Shown in pieces: positions 26,353-35,328 of a stretch of 35,632 nt of DNA (positions are counted from its first letter, which is position 1; each line of letters starts with the position of its first letter). A program made the translations under genes and the position numbers. This DNA comes from Massilia sp. MS-15 (lineage in GTDB: Bacteria > Pseudomonadota > Gammaproteobacteria > Burkholderiales > Burkholderiaceae_D): the NCBI RefSeq assembly GCF_020176695.1, contig NZ_JAIWIA010000062.1, positions 1 to 35,632 on the forward strand, written 5' to 3'. Below the pieces are notes generated by a model. The model did no database searches. It was not told the origin of the DNA and saw only the letters and a program-made list of their open reading frames with translations.

Positions 26353-28125
26353 TCAGTCGGGTGCCTGCTCCGTGCCGGGCGGCACTGGCCGCTCGCCGAC
26401 CTGCTGCCGCCACATCGCGTAATACAGTCCCTTCTGCGCCACCAGTTCCTCGTGCGAGCCGGTCTCCACGATGCGTCCCTTTTCCAGCACGTGGATCGTG
26501 TCCGCATGCATCACGGTCGACAGCCTGTGCGCGATCAGGATCGTGATCTGGCTGGCGCGCGTCGAGATGTCGCGCACGGTGTTCGTGATCTGCTCTTCGG
26601 TGAGCGAGTCCAGCGCCGAGGTCGCCTCATCGAAGATCAGCAGGCGCGGTTCGCGCACCAGGGCGCGCGCGATCGACAGGCGCTGCTTTTCGCCACCCGA
26701 CAGCTTCATGCCGCGCTCGCCGATGATGGTGTCCAGCCCCTCGGGCGAGCGCGCCACCAGGCCGGCGCAGGAAGCCTGCTCCAGCGCCGCCATGATCTGG
26801 GCATCGCTCGCCTCCGGTTTCACGAACAGCAGGTTGTCGCGGATGGTGCCCGCGAACAGATGGGTTTCCTGGGTCACGAAACCGATCTGGCGGCGCGCCT
26901 CGTTGTAGCGCAGGTCTTCGGTCGAGATCTCGTTGTAGTACACCTTGCCGCGCGCCGGCGTGTACAGGCCGACCAGCAGTTTCACCAGGGTCGACTTGCC
27001 CGATCCGGACGGACCGACGAAGGCCAGGGTCCGGCCCAGGCTGGCGCCAAATGAAATGTCCACCAGCGAATCCTCCGCCGCGCCCTTGTGGCGAAAGCCC
27101 ACGCCGGCAAAACGGATCTGCTCGAGCGGCCCGATCTCGACGAAGTCCTGCGGACGGCGCTCGATCGGCTTGTCCATCAGGTGGCGGAAGTTGAGCAGCG
27201 AGGCCTCGACCTCGCGGTGCGCCAGGATGATGTTGCCCAGTTCCTGCAGCGGGGCGAAGATCGCCACCGAGATGAACTGCATGGCGATCAGCTCGCCGGT
27301 GGACAGCACATCGCGAAAGATCAGCCACAACAGCGCGAACAGGATCGCCAGTTTCAACAGGCTCAGCGTACTGCCCTGCAGGAAGGCGAGCAGGCGGATG
27401 CGCTTCACCTTTTCCATCTCGAGCGCGAAGATGCTGTCGGTTTGCGCCTTCAGGCGGCGGATCTCGGTGAAGGTCAGGCCCAGGCTCTTGATCAGCTCGA
27501 TGTTGCGCAGTGACTCGGTAATGAAGCCGGAGTTGCGGTTGGTCTCGCGCACGATCGAACGCTGCTGGGTCTTGATCTCGCGGCTCAGCAGGCCGGTGAG
27601 TCCGCCCAGCACCAGCACCCCGACCAGGAACACCGGCACCAGCAGCCAGTGCTTGGTCACCGCATACCAGACCAGGAAGGACACGCCCACCAGCGACGCA
27701 AAGACGGTATTGATGAAGGTGTTGATGAAGCGCTCGCTGTCGGCGCGCACCTTCTGCAGCAGCGACAGGGTCTCGCCGCTGCGCAGGTCTTCGAACTCCT
27801 GGTATTTCAGGCGCAGCACGTGGCGCAGGCCGTCGTTGAAGATGGCCACGCCGAGCTTTTGCACCACCAGCCGGGTGACGTAGTCCTGCAGCGCCTTCGC
27901 CAGGCGCGCCAGCAGGGCCACCAGCACGGCCAGGCCCAGCAGGCGCAGCACGCCCGCCACCCGCTCCTCGTCGCTGCGCGGGCCGGGATGCAGCGCATAG
28001 TCGTCGATGATCCTGCCGAAAATGATCGGATCGACCAGGTTCAGTACCTGGGCCAGGCCAGCCAGCAGCAGCGCCAGCGCGGCCAGCCGCCAGTGCGGAC
28101 GCAGGTAGCTCCAAAGGATGTGCAT
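26353..28125 (-). CDS. ABC exporter, fused permease and ATPase
   Basis: The 590-residue half-transporter has an N-terminal exporter-type membrane domain of about six helices (about 10-310) and a C-terminal ATPase. The ATPase shows Walker A GPSGSGKS (371-378), Q-loop VTQET, signature LSGGE (475-479) and Walker B LLIFDE with the catalytic E500, then an IAHRLST switch histidine. It would act as a homodimer. The membrane domain start HILWSYLRPHWRLAALALLL and VDPIIFGRIIDDYAL are usual for MsbA-like and multidrug or lipid exporters. The cargo cannot be read from the sequence. It is divergent from the universal stress protein gene and has no substrate genes beside it. Confidence 0.88.
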   Translation of the reverse strand: MHILWSYLRPHWRLAALALLLAGLAQVLNLVDPIIFGRIIDDYALHPGPRSDEERVAGVLRLLGLAVLVALLARLAKALQDYVTRLVVQKLGVAIFNDGLRHVLRLKYQEFEDLRSGETLSLLQKVRADSERFINTFINTVFASLVGVSFLVWYAVTKHWLLVPVFLVGVLVLGGLTGLLSREIKTQQRSIVRETNRNSGFITESLRNIELIKSLGLTFTEIRRLKAQTDSIFALEMEKVKRIRLLAFLQGSTLSLLKLAILFALLWLIFRDVLSTGELIAMQFISVAIFAPLQELGNIILAHREVEASLLNFRHLMDKPIERRPQDFVEIGPLEQIRFAGVGFRHKGAAEDSLVDISFGASLGRTLAFVGPSGSGKSTLVKLLVGLYTPARGKVYYNEISTEDLRYNEARRQIGFVTQETHLFAGTIRDNLLFVKPEASDAQIMAALEQASCAGLVARSPEGLDTIIGERGMKLSGGEKQRLSIARALVREPRLLIFDEATSALDSLTEEQITNTVRDISTRASQITILIAHRLSTVMHADTIHVLEKGRIVETGSHEELVAQKGLYYAMWRQQVGERPVPPGTEQAPD

Positions 28126-28228
28126 GCTGTGATCTTATCAACCCCTGCTGGCGCGGCGCGCACGTCCTTGCCAGTAAGTACATCACGTGCCTGGACCATC
28201 GTTTAGCTGATGTAGCAGAGGTAATGCG

Positions 28229-28258
28229 TTGCAAGAACTCATGCAAAAACAGTACAGT
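28229..28258 (+). promoter_or_regulatory. Candidate promoter of the uspA-mrp operon
   Basis: TTGCAA (28229-28234), an 18-base spacer, then TACAGT (28253-28258). The start would be near 28265, which is compatible with the stress-protein start at 28296 but not with an ATG at 28224. Confidence 0.5.
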
Positions 28259-28295
28259 AGGCATATTTGCCATTCACCCCCGCATGGAGGGCCGT

Positions 28296-29204
28296 GTGAC
28301 CGACAGCATCCCGGGTGAGCTGCCGCTGCCACCGCAGCTCCCGATTCCACCCCAGCGCCTGCTGCTGGCCACCGATCTCGGTGCCCGCTGCGACCGCCCG
28401 CTCGATCGCGCCAAGCAGCTGGCGCGCGAGTGGCGCGCCGAGCTGGTCGTCCTGACCGTGCGCGATGGGCCGCAGACGCCCGAGGAAGTCAGTTCCTGGC
28501 TCGATGGCGCCAGCACCGTCCCCGCTTTCGAGCGGGCCGCGCGCCGCGAACTGGACGAGGAATTCGCCGGGACCGGGCTGGCGCCCACGCTGCGGGTGCT
28601 GGAAGGCGAGGTCACCGGCAGCATCCTCGACACCGCTGCCGGCATGCCGGATGCGATGGTGGTGATGGGCGCCTCGCGCGACGAAAGCCTGCAGGACCTG
28701 ATCCTAGGCTCGACCGCGACCCGCCTGTCGCAAGACCTGGAGCAGCCACTGCTGGTGGTGCGCCAGCGCACCCGCGGCAGCTACGAGCGGATCGTGGTGG
28801 CCAACGATTTCTCGGATGCCGCGCGACGCGCGCTCGAGACCGCCCTGCGCCTGTTCCCGGGCCGCCGCCTGACCCTGCTGCACGTGCTGGAAGGCGGCGC
28901 CGGCGCCCCCGGCGAACTGCTGGCGGCCGCGGTGGACGAAGCCCTCGTGCGCAGCGAACGCTTCCTCGACGGCTGCGCGCTGGCGCCGGAAGACCGCGCC
29001 CTGCTCAGCGCCACGGTGGCGCACGGCCGGGTGGCCGAGGCGGCCGCCCGCTACGCCCTCGACTGCAACGTCCAGCTCACCGTGCTCGGCGTGCGCCGCC
29101 ACCCCGGCGTGGCGCGCATGTTCATGGGCAGCCGCGGCGACGACCTGCTCCAGCACCTGCCCTGCGACACCCTCCTGGTGCGCGCGGAAGGCGGCGATGG
29201 CTGA
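28296..29204 (+). CDS. Tandem universal stress protein (UspA family)
   Basis: The 302-residue protein contains two UspA-type alpha/beta domains. The first starts RLLLATDLGARCDRPLDRAK and ends with VVMGASRDESLQDLILGSTA. The second starts RIVVANDFSDAARRALETAL and ends near VLGVRRHPGVARMFMGSRGD. The second copy keeps a GxxG-like nucleotide-binding turn less clearly than the first. I chose GTG 28296 because GGAGGG lies five bases upstream; an in-frame ATG at 28284 has none. It is 31 bases upstream of mrpA on the same strand, so it likely belongs to the antiporter operon. UspA proteins bind ATP or sense stress; a link to ion or pH stress is inferred from context only. Confidence 0.85.
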   Translation: MTDSIPGELPLPPQLPIPPQRLLLATDLGARCDRPLDRAKQLAREWRAELVVLTVRDGPQTPEEVSSWLDGASTVPAFERAARRELDEEFAGTGLAPTLRVLEGEVTGSILDTAAGMPDAMVVMGASRDESLQDLILGSTATRLSQDLEQPLLVVRQRTRGSYERIVVANDFSDAARRALETALRLFPGRRLTLLHVLEGGAGAPGELLAAAVDEALVRSERFLDGCALAPEDRALLSATVAHGRVAEAAARYALDCNVQLTVLGVRRHPGVARMFMGSRGDDLLQHLPCDTLLVRAEGGDG

Positions 29205-29235
29205 GCGGCCAGTCTGTGGCGGCGGGAGCTGAGCC

Positions 29236-32172
29236 ATGCTCCTGCTGCCCGTTTTACTTCTTCCCTTCGGCGCGTCCTTCATCGCGGCCTGCATGCCATC
29301 CGATTCGCGCGACCGCCCCGCGGCCGTGGCCGGCATTGCCACCCTGGCGGCCCTGGTGCTGGCCATCGTCCAGTTCAGCGGGATCGCCGGCGGCACGGTG
29401 CTGAACGAGCGCTATGCCTGGCTGCCCGGCCTCGGCCTCGACATCCACCTGCGCATGGACGGCCTGGCCTGGGTGTTCGCCATCATGGTGCTCGGCATCG
29501 GCGCCCTGGTGCTGCTGTACGCGCGCTACTACATGTCGCGGCGCGATCCGGTGCCCCGCTTCTACGCGTACATGATGGCCTTCATGGGCGCCATGCTGGG
29601 CGTGGTCCTGTCGGGCAACCTGATCCAGCTGGTAGTGTTCTGGGAACTGACCAGCGTGACGTCCTTCCTCCTGATCGGCTACTGGCAGGAACGCATCGAT
29701 GCGCGGCGCGGCGCGCGCATGGCCTTCACCGTCACCACCATCGGCGGCCTGTGCCTGCTGGCCGGGATGCTGCTGCTGGGCCACATGGCCGGCAGCTACG
29801 AACTGCAGGAAGTGCTGGGGGCGGGCAACCGGATCCGCGCCCATGCCTGGTACGTGCCGGCCTTGACCCTGGTGGCGCTGGGCGCGCTGACCAAGAGCGC
29901 GCAATTCCCCTTTCATTTCTGGCTGCCGCATGCGATGGCGGCGCCGACCCCGGTCTCGAGCTACCTGCACTCGGCCACGATGGTGAAGGCCGGCGTGTTC
30001 CTCCTGATCCGCCTGTGGCCGGCCCTGGCCGGCACCGAGGAATGGACCTGGATCCTGGGCAGCGCCGGCGTGTGCACGCTGCTGCTCGGCTCCCTGTTCG
30101 CGATCTTCCAGCACGACATGAAGGGCCTGCTGGCCTATTCCACCATCAGCCACCTGGGCCTGATCACGGTCCTGCTCAGCATCGGCACGCCGCTGTCGGT
30201 GGTGGCGGCGATCTTCCATACCATGAACCATGCGGTGTTCAAGGCCTCGCTGTTCATGGCGGTCGGCATCGTCGACCACGAAACCGGCACCCGCGACATG
30301 CGCATGCTGCGCGGCCTGAAGCGCGCCATGCCGCACACGGCCGCCCTGGCCATCGTGGCCAGCGCCGCGATGGCCGGGGTGCCGCTGCTGAACGGCTTCC
30401 TGTCGAAGGAGATGTTCTTCACCGAGACCATGGTGGTGGGCGGCAGCGAGAACTGGTGGATGTCGGTGGCGGCCGCGCTGATGGGCCTGTTCAGCGTGAT
30501 CTACTCGCTGCGCTTCATCAGCGTGTTCTTCGGTCCGCTGGCGCACGACCTGCCGGAGGAGCCGCACGAGCCACCACGCTGGATGCGGGTGCCGATCGAA
30601 CTGCTGGTCCTGCTGTGCATCGCGGTCGGCGTCATGCCCGAGCGCGTGGTGGGCGACGTGCTGGCAGTGGCCGCGCTGGCCGTGCTCGGACGCGCCATGC
30701 CCGAATACAACCTGGCGATCTGGCATGGCCTGAACCTGCCGCTCATGATGAGCGTGAGCGCGCTGGGCGGCGGCGTCGTCGCCTACCTCATCCTGCGCAA
30801 CCGCTTCGAGCTGGCGCAGCGCGACCGGGTGCCGGTGCTGCACCGCCTGAAAGGCGCTCAGCTCTACGAGAACATCATGCTCGGCCTGGCGCAGGGCGCG
30901 TCCTGGCTGGTGCGCCATACCGGCACCCGCCGCCTCCAGCCGCAGCTGCTGGTATTGACGGCGATGATGGTGGCGGTGCCGGTGCTGCTGGCCTGGCCGC
31001 TGCCCGGCATCCCCGGTTTCCAGCTGGCAGGCGCGCTGGGCGAGCTGCATCCGCTGTTTGCCCTGCTGTGGCTGATCGGCGCCGGCTGCGCCGTGGCCGC
31101 GGCCTGGAAGGCCAAGTACCACCGGCTGGCGGCGCTGGCCCTGGTGGGCGGCACCGGCCTGGCCACCAGCGCCACCTTCCTGTGGCTGTCGGCGCCGGAC
31201 CTGGCCCTGACCCAGCTGATGGTGGAAACCGTGACCACGGTGCTGATCCTGCTCGGCCTGCGCTGGCTGCCGCCGCGCTTCCAGCCGGCCCACCTGAAGG
31301 GACGGGTCCCGGCCGCGACCTGGCTGCGCCGCTCGCGCGACCTCCTGATTGCCGTGGCCGGCGGCCTGGGCCTGGCCGCGGCCAGCTATGCGGTCCTGAG
31401 CCTGCCCCAGTCAGGCGCGACCACCGACCTGCGCGACTTCTTCGTGCGCCACGCCCTGGCCGAAGGCGGCGGCGCGAACGTGGTCAACGTGCTGCTGGTG
31501 GACTTCCGCGGCTTCGACACGATGGGCGAGATCACCGTGCTATCGGCGGTGGCGCTCACCGTGTACGCGCTGCTGCGCCGCTTCCGTCCGGCGCCGGAAA
31601 GCATCGCCATCCCGGTGCAGCAGGCCAGCGACGTCGATCCGGCGGTGGGCCAGAAGCCGGGCGAGCAGGCGCGCGACGGCTACCTGATGGTGCAGGCTGT
31701 GTACCTGCGCTTCCTGCTGCCGGTGATGGGCGTACTTTCCGTGTACTTCTTCATGCGCGGGCACAACCTGCCGGGCGGCGGCTTCGTGGCCGGCCTGATC
31801 TTCGCCACCGCCCTGATCGTGCAGTACATGGTGGCCGGCACCGACTGGGTCGAGTCGCACCTGCGCCTGCGCCCGCACCGCTGGATCGGCTGGGGCCTGA
31901 TGATCGCCTGCAGTACCGGCCTGGGGGCCTGGCTGCTCGGCTACCCCTTCCTCACCAGCCATACGGCGCACCTGACGCTGCCGCTGCTGGGCGAACTGCA
32001 CGTGCCCACGGCCTTCGTGTTCGACCTCGGCGTGTTCATGGTGGTGGTCGGCACCACCATGCTGATCCTGGTGGCGCTGGCGCACCAGTCGCTGCGCAGC
32101 CGGCGCATTCCGGCCAGCGCCAGCCGCGGCGCGGCCCTGGCCAGCATCCCGCCCGCCAAGGAGATCGGCTGA
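29236..32172 (+). CDS. mrpA: Multisubunit Na+/H+ antiporter, fused subunits A and B
   Basis: Mrp (Mnh/Sha/Pha) antiporters are six- or seven-subunit membrane complexes that exchange Na+ or K+ for protons and are related to respiratory complex I. This 978-residue protein is the A/B fusion usual in proteobacteria. The A part is NuoL-like. The conserved glutamate is E137 in WELTSVTSFLLIGYW and a key lysine is K220 in LTKSAQFPFHFWLPH; HSATMVKAG follows. The central segment APDLALTQLMVETVTTVLIL is typical of MrpA. The C-terminal B part begins near residue 830 (VYFFMRGHNLPGGGFVAGLI) and includes FVFDLGVFMVVVGTTMLILV. A GGAG-type ribosome-binding site precedes ATG 29236. The stop shares one base with mrpC. 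Confidence 0.95.
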   Translation: MLLLPVLLLPFGASFIAACMPSDSRDRPAAVAGIATLAALVLAIVQFSGIAGGTVLNERYAWLPGLGLDIHLRMDGLAWVFAIMVLGIGALVLLYARYYMSRRDPVPRFYAYMMAFMGAMLGVVLSGNLIQLVVFWELTSVTSFLLIGYWQERIDARRGARMAFTVTTIGGLCLLAGMLLLGHMAGSYELQEVLGAGNRIRAHAWYVPALTLVALGALTKSAQFPFHFWLPHAMAAPTPVSSYLHSATMVKAGVFLLIRLWPALAGTEEWTWILGSAGVCTLLLGSLFAIFQHDMKGLLAYSTISHLGLITVLLSIGTPLSVVAAIFHTMNHAVFKASLFMAVGIVDHETGTRDMRMLRGLKRAMPHTAALAIVASAAMAGVPLLNGFLSKEMFFTETMVVGGSENWWMSVAAALMGLFSVIYSLRFISVFFGPLAHDLPEEPHEPPRWMRVPIELLVLLCIAVGVMPERVVGDVLAVAALAVLGRAMPEYNLAIWHGLNLPLMMSVSALGGGVVAYLILRNRFELAQRDRVPVLHRLKGAQLYENIMLGLAQGASWLVRHTGTRRLQPQLLVLTAMMVAVPVLLAWPLPGIPGFQLAGALGELHPLFALLWLIGAGCAVAAAWKAKYHRLAALALVGGTGLATSATFLWLSAPDLALTQLMVETVTTVLILLGLRWLPPRFQPAHLKGRVPAATWLRRSRDLLIAVAGGLGLAAASYAVLSLPQSGATTDLRDFFVRHALAEGGGANVVNVLLVDFRGFDTMGEITVLSAVALTVYALLRRFRPAPESIAIPVQQASDVDPAVGQKPGEQARDGYLMVQAVYLRFLLPVMGVLSVYFFMRGHNLPGGGFVAGLIFATALIVQYMVAGTDWVESHLRLRPHRWIGWGLMIACSTGLGAWLLGYPFLTSHTAHLTLPLLGELHVPTAFVFDLGVFMVVVGTTMLILVALAHQSLRSRRIPASASRGAALASIPPAKEIG

Positions 32173-32516
32173 TGGAAATCGTGCTCTCGCTCGCCATCGG
32201 CATCGTGTTCGGCTCCGGCATCTGGCTGGTGCTGCGTCCGCGCAGCTTCCAGGTGCTCACCGGGCTGATGCTGATGTCGTATGCCGTCAACCTGTTCATC
32301 TTCGCGATGGGCCGCCTGGAGGTGGACCGGCCGCCGCTCACGCCCGCCGGCACCACGCCCGATCCGGCGCTGCTGGCCGACCCGGTGCCGCAGGCCCTGG
32401 TGCTGACCGCGATCGTGATCGGCTTCGCCACCACCGCGCTCTACCTGGTGGTGATGATCGGGGTGCGCGGCCTGACCGGCACCGACCACGTGGACGGCGA
32501 GGAGCCGGACGCATGA
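32172..32516 (+). CDS. mrpC: Multisubunit Na+/H+ antiporter subunit C
   Basis: The 114-residue subunit is homologous to NuoK of complex I. It has three hydrophobic helices. The first is EIVLSLAIGIVFGSGIWLVL; then SFQVLTGLMLMSYAVNLFIF; then VLTAIVIGFATTALYLVVMI, preceded by ADPVPQALVLTAIVI, the classical MrpC signature. The long Pro-rich loop LTPAGTTPDPALLADPVPQA is also typical. Its ATG overlaps the mrpA stop (TGATG) and its stop overlaps the mrpD start (ATGA). This overlap suggests translational coupling so that subunits are made in proportion. Confidence 0.95.
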   Translation: MEIVLSLAIGIVFGSGIWLVLRPRSFQVLTGLMLMSYAVNLFIFAMGRLEVDRPPLTPAGTTPDPALLADPVPQALVLTAIVIGFATTALYLVVMIGVRGLTGTDHVDGEEPDA

Positions 32517-34144
32517 GCCTCGACTGGACCCGCCACCTGCTCATCGTGCCGGTGCTGTTGCCGCTGCTGTGCGGCGCGCTGCTGGTGCCGCTCACCGGGG
32601 GCCGGCACCGCTTCAAGTTCGCGCTCGGCTACGCTTCGGTACTCGGGCTGCTGGCCAACGCCGTGGCGCTGGTGCTGCTGGCCGACCGCGCCTGGCCGGA
32701 CGGCATGGGTATCTATCTCGCCGCCAACTGGGCCGCCCCGTTCGGCATCGCGCTGCTGGCCGACCGCCTGTCGGCCCTGATGCTGGTGCTGACAGCGCTG
32801 CTGGCCCTGGCCGCGCTGCACTATGCGCAGCCGCGCTGGAGCCGGATCGGGGTGCACTTCCATTCGCTGTTCCAGTTCCTGCTGATGGGGATCAACGGCG
32901 CCTTCCTGACCCACGACCTGTTCAACCTGTTCGTGTTCTTCGAAGTGATGCTGGCCGCCTCCTATGGCCTGGTCCTGCACGGCTACAACGTGGCGCGCCT
33001 GCGCGCCAGCATCCAGTACATCGCGGTGAACCTGGTCGCGGCCCTGCTGTTCCTGACCGGGGTCGCGCTGATCTACGCGACCACCGGCACCCTGAACATG
33101 GCCGACCTGGCGGCGCGCGTGGGCACCCTGCCCGCGCACAGCGTCGGCCTGCTCAAGCTAGGGGCGGCCGTGCTGGCGCTGGCCTTCCTGGTCAAGGGCG
33201 CCATGTGGCCGCTCGGTTCCTGGCTGCCCACCACCTATTCGGCCGCCTCGCCGCCGGTGGCGGCGCTGCTGGTGCTGATGACCAAGGTCGGCGCCTATGT
33301 CGTCCTGCGCATCTGGCTGCTGGTGTTCCCGGACGGCGCGGGCGAACTGGCGCGCTACGGCTACGATGCCCTGCTGTGGGGCGGCATGGCGACCATCGTG
33401 TTCGGCGCGGCCGGCATGCTGGCCACCGACACCGCCGGGCGCATGGCCGGCTACGCGGCGATCGTCTCTTCCGGCACGCTGCTGGCCGTGATCGGCTACG
33501 GCCAGGCCTCGCTGGTCGCGGCCGGCCTGTACTACTTCCTCGCTTCCACCATCGCGCTGGCCGCCTTCGTACTCCTGATCGAGCTGATCGACCGTATCCG
33601 CACCCCGGGCGCCGCGATGCTGGCCCTGACCATGGAAGCCTACGCGGTCGAGGACGCGCCGGCCGAGCCCAAGGGGCGCGGGGTGCCGGCCGCGATGGCC
33701 TTCCTGTCGCTCGCCTTCGCCGCCTGCGCGCTGATGATCGCCGGCCTGCCGCCGCTGTCGGGCTTCGTGGCCAAGTTCGGGATGTTCCACGCCCTGGTCA
33801 ACCCGGGCCTGGAGGCGGCGCCGGTCGGTGCGCGCGGCTGGAGCCTGATGGCGCTGGTCATCGTGTCGGGCCTGGTGGCGATCATCTCGCTGATGCGCTT
33901 CGGGGTACGTACCTTCTGGGCCGCCGAGATCCTCGGCCCGCCGCGCCTGCACAGCGCCGAGGTGCTGCCGGTGGCGGCGCTGCTGGCCGCATCCGTGCTG
34001 ATGACGGTACAGGCGCAGCCGGTGCTCGACTACCTCGGCCGCGCCAGCGCGGACCTGCACCGCCCCGCCCTGTACATCGGACAGGTGCGCGGCACGGCGC
34101 CGGTACCGGCGCCGCAGGCAAGTCCAGCCGGGGAGACGCCATGA
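32513..34144 (+). CDS. mrpD: Multisubunit Na+/H+ antiporter subunit D
   Basis: The 543-residue protein is homologous to NuoM/NuoN and is thought to carry proton translocation with MrpA. The conserved glutamate is E144 in LFVFFEVMLAASYGLV and the conserved lysine is K228 in VKGAMWPLGSWLPTTY. The next helix has AASPPVAALLVLMTKVGAYV. Fourteen or so transmembrane helices are expected. A non-conserved tail (YIGQVRGTAPVPAPQASPAG and a few more) lies after the last helix. It begins in the ATGA overlap with mrpC and ends in overlap with the mrpE start. Confidence 0.95.
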   Translation: MSLDWTRHLLIVPVLLPLLCGALLVPLTGGRHRFKFALGYASVLGLLANAVALVLLADRAWPDGMGIYLAANWAAPFGIALLADRLSALMLVLTALLALAALHYAQPRWSRIGVHFHSLFQFLLMGINGAFLTHDLFNLFVFFEVMLAASYGLVLHGYNVARLRASIQYIAVNLVAALLFLTGVALIYATTGTLNMADLAARVGTLPAHSVGLLKLGAAVLALAFLVKGAMWPLGSWLPTTYSAASPPVAALLVLMTKVGAYVVLRIWLLVFPDGAGELARYGYDALLWGGMATIVFGAAGMLATDTAGRMAGYAAIVSSGTLLAVIGYGQASLVAAGLYYFLASTIALAAFVLLIELIDRIRTPGAAMLALTMEAYAVEDAPAEPKGRGVPAAMAFLSLAFAACALMIAGLPPLSGFVAKFGMFHALVNPGLEAAPVGARGWSLMALVIVSGLVAIISLMRFGVRTFWAAEILGPPRLHSAEVLPVAALLAASVLMTVQAQPVLDYLGRASADLHRPALYIGQVRGTAPVPAPQASPAGETP

Positions 34145-34659
34145 TGTCCTGGCTGCCCTACCCGGTGGTGTCGCTGTGCCTGTGCGCGCTGTGGCTGCTG
34201 CTCAACCAGACCCTCGATCCGGCCAACCTGCTGTTCGGCGCCGCGCTCGGTTTCGCCATTCCGCTGCTGACGCGCCGCCTGCAGCCCTTCGGCTACCCGC
34301 GCCTGCGCGCACCCGTCACCTTCCTGCGCCTGATGACGATGGCCTCGGTCGAAGTGGTGCGTTCCTGCTTCAACGTCTGCGCCATCATCCTGGTACGCAA
34401 CCACAGCACCGTGAACGCGCAGTTCATCCGGGTGCCGCTGACGCTGCGCGATCCCTACGGCCTGGCGATGCTGTCTTGCCTGATCAACATGACGCCGGGG
34501 ACGGTCTGGGTCGAGATCCTGCCGGAACGCTACGAGCTGTCGCTGCACGTGTTCGACCTGCACGACCGCCAATGGTGGATCGACACCATCCAGCGCCGCT
34601 ACGAGCGCCCGCTGATCGAGATTTTCGAAGGAGAGAAGGACCATGGAAACCCTGCTTGA
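34141..34659 (+). CDS. mrpE: Multisubunit Na+/H+ antiporter subunit E
   Basis: The 172-residue product is MrpE, a subunit specific to Mrp complexes with no counterpart in complex I. Its N-terminal helices are followed by the conserved VVRSCFNVCAIIL and NAQFIRVPLTLRDPYGLAML segment and SCLINMTPGTVWVEI, the family signature. The cytoplasmic C-terminal part with LHVFDLHDRQWWIDTIQRRY is usual. The start MMSWLPYPVV overlaps the mrpD stop; MSWLP three bases later is an alternative. Its 3' end overlaps mrpF by 17 bases. Confidence 0.93.
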   Translation: MMSWLPYPVVSLCLCALWLLLNQTLDPANLLFGAALGFAIPLLTRRLQPFGYPRLRAPVTFLRLMTMASVEVVRSCFNVCAIILVRNHSTVNAQFIRVPLTLRDPYGLAMLSCLINMTPGTVWVEILPERYELSLHVFDLHDRQWWIDTIQRRYERPLIEIFEGEKDHGNPA

Positions 34660-34921
34660 ACTGGCGATCGCCTACGCGATGGTGTGCGTGCTGCTGGCGA
34701 TGGGCTTCTGCGCCCTGCGCCTGCTGATCGGTCCTTCCGCGCACGACCGGGTGCTGGCGCTGGATACGCTATGGATGTGCGGCATGCTGCTGGCCGTGGT
34801 GCTGGGCATCCGCTTCGGCACCCAGGTCTATTTCGAATGGGCGATCCTGATCGCGCTGGTGGGCTTCGTCTCGACGGTGGCGATGGCGAAGTTCCTGATG
34901 CGCGGGGAGGTCATCGAATGA
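34643..34921 (+). CDS. mrpF: Multisubunit Na+/H+ antiporter subunit F
   Basis: The 92-residue subunit has three hydrophobic helices. The conserved part is RLLIGPSAHDRVLALDTLWM, with the DRVLALD signature of MrpF/PhaF. A final helix reads YFEWAILIALVGFVSTVAMA and the end is KFLMRGEVIE. An AAGGAGAGAAGG ribosome-binding site stands just before ATG 34643, inside mrpE. The stop overlaps mrpG by four bases (ATGA). Confidence 0.94.
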   Translation: METLLELAIAYAMVCVLLAMGFCALRLLIGPSAHDRVLALDTLWMCGMLLAVVLGIRFGTQVYFEWAILIALVGFVSTVAMAKFLMRGEVIE

Positions 34922-35328
34922 ACGGCTTGCTGGGCGGTATCGAGCACATCCCGGCCTGGGCCGCGCTGCCGGTGGCCCTGCTGCTGGTGCTGGGTGCCAG
35001 CATCGTCCTGATCGGCGCGCTCGGCCTGCTGCGCCTGCCGACCTTCTACCAGCGCATCCACGGCCCGGCGATCAGCATCACCCTCGGCACCGGCTGCCTG
35101 CTGCTGGCCTCGATGCTCTACTTCACGGCCGCGCAGTCGCGCCTCGTCATCCACGAGCTCATCATCTCGGTGTTCATCCTCATGACGGCGCCGGTAGTCT
35201 CGATGACCATCATGCGCGCCGCGGTCTACCGCGACCTGCGGGCCAGGAAGCACGAGGCGGGGGCGACGGCGGGCGACGTGTATGTGATTCCCGACGAGGC
35301 GGACAAGGGTGTTCCCGGCCACGAATAA
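34918..35328 (+). CDS. mrpG: Multisubunit Na+/H+ antiporter subunit G
   Basis: The 136-residue subunit is the last of the operon. It has three helices, with the MrpG signature GALGLLRLPTFYQRIHGPAI in the first loop, then TLGTGCLLLASMLYF, and ELIISVFILMTAPVVSMTIM for the third. The tail (RDLRARKHEAGATAGDVYVI and beyond) is hydrophilic and poorly conserved. The ATG lies in the ATGA overlap with mrpF. The full set A/B, C, D, E, F and G is present in order with no insertion, so the complex should be functional. Confidence 0.94.
   Translation: MNGLLGGIEHIPAWAALPVALLLVLGASIVLIGALGLLRLPTFYQRIHGPAISITLGTGCLLLASMLYFTAAQSRLVIHELIISVFILMTAPVVSMTIMRAAVYRDLRARKHEAGATAGDVYVIPDEADKGVPGHE

Noticed and set aside
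29254..31293. A minus-strand frame of 679 codons opposite mrpA
   Set aside because: It is antisense to a clear antiporter gene, with His/Gln-rich low-complexity translation.
29751..32516. A plus-strand frame of 921 codons overlapping mrpA and mrpC
   Set aside because: It is a shifted frame of mrpA that reaches the true mrpC only at its very end, with Gly/Arg/Pro-rich noise before it.
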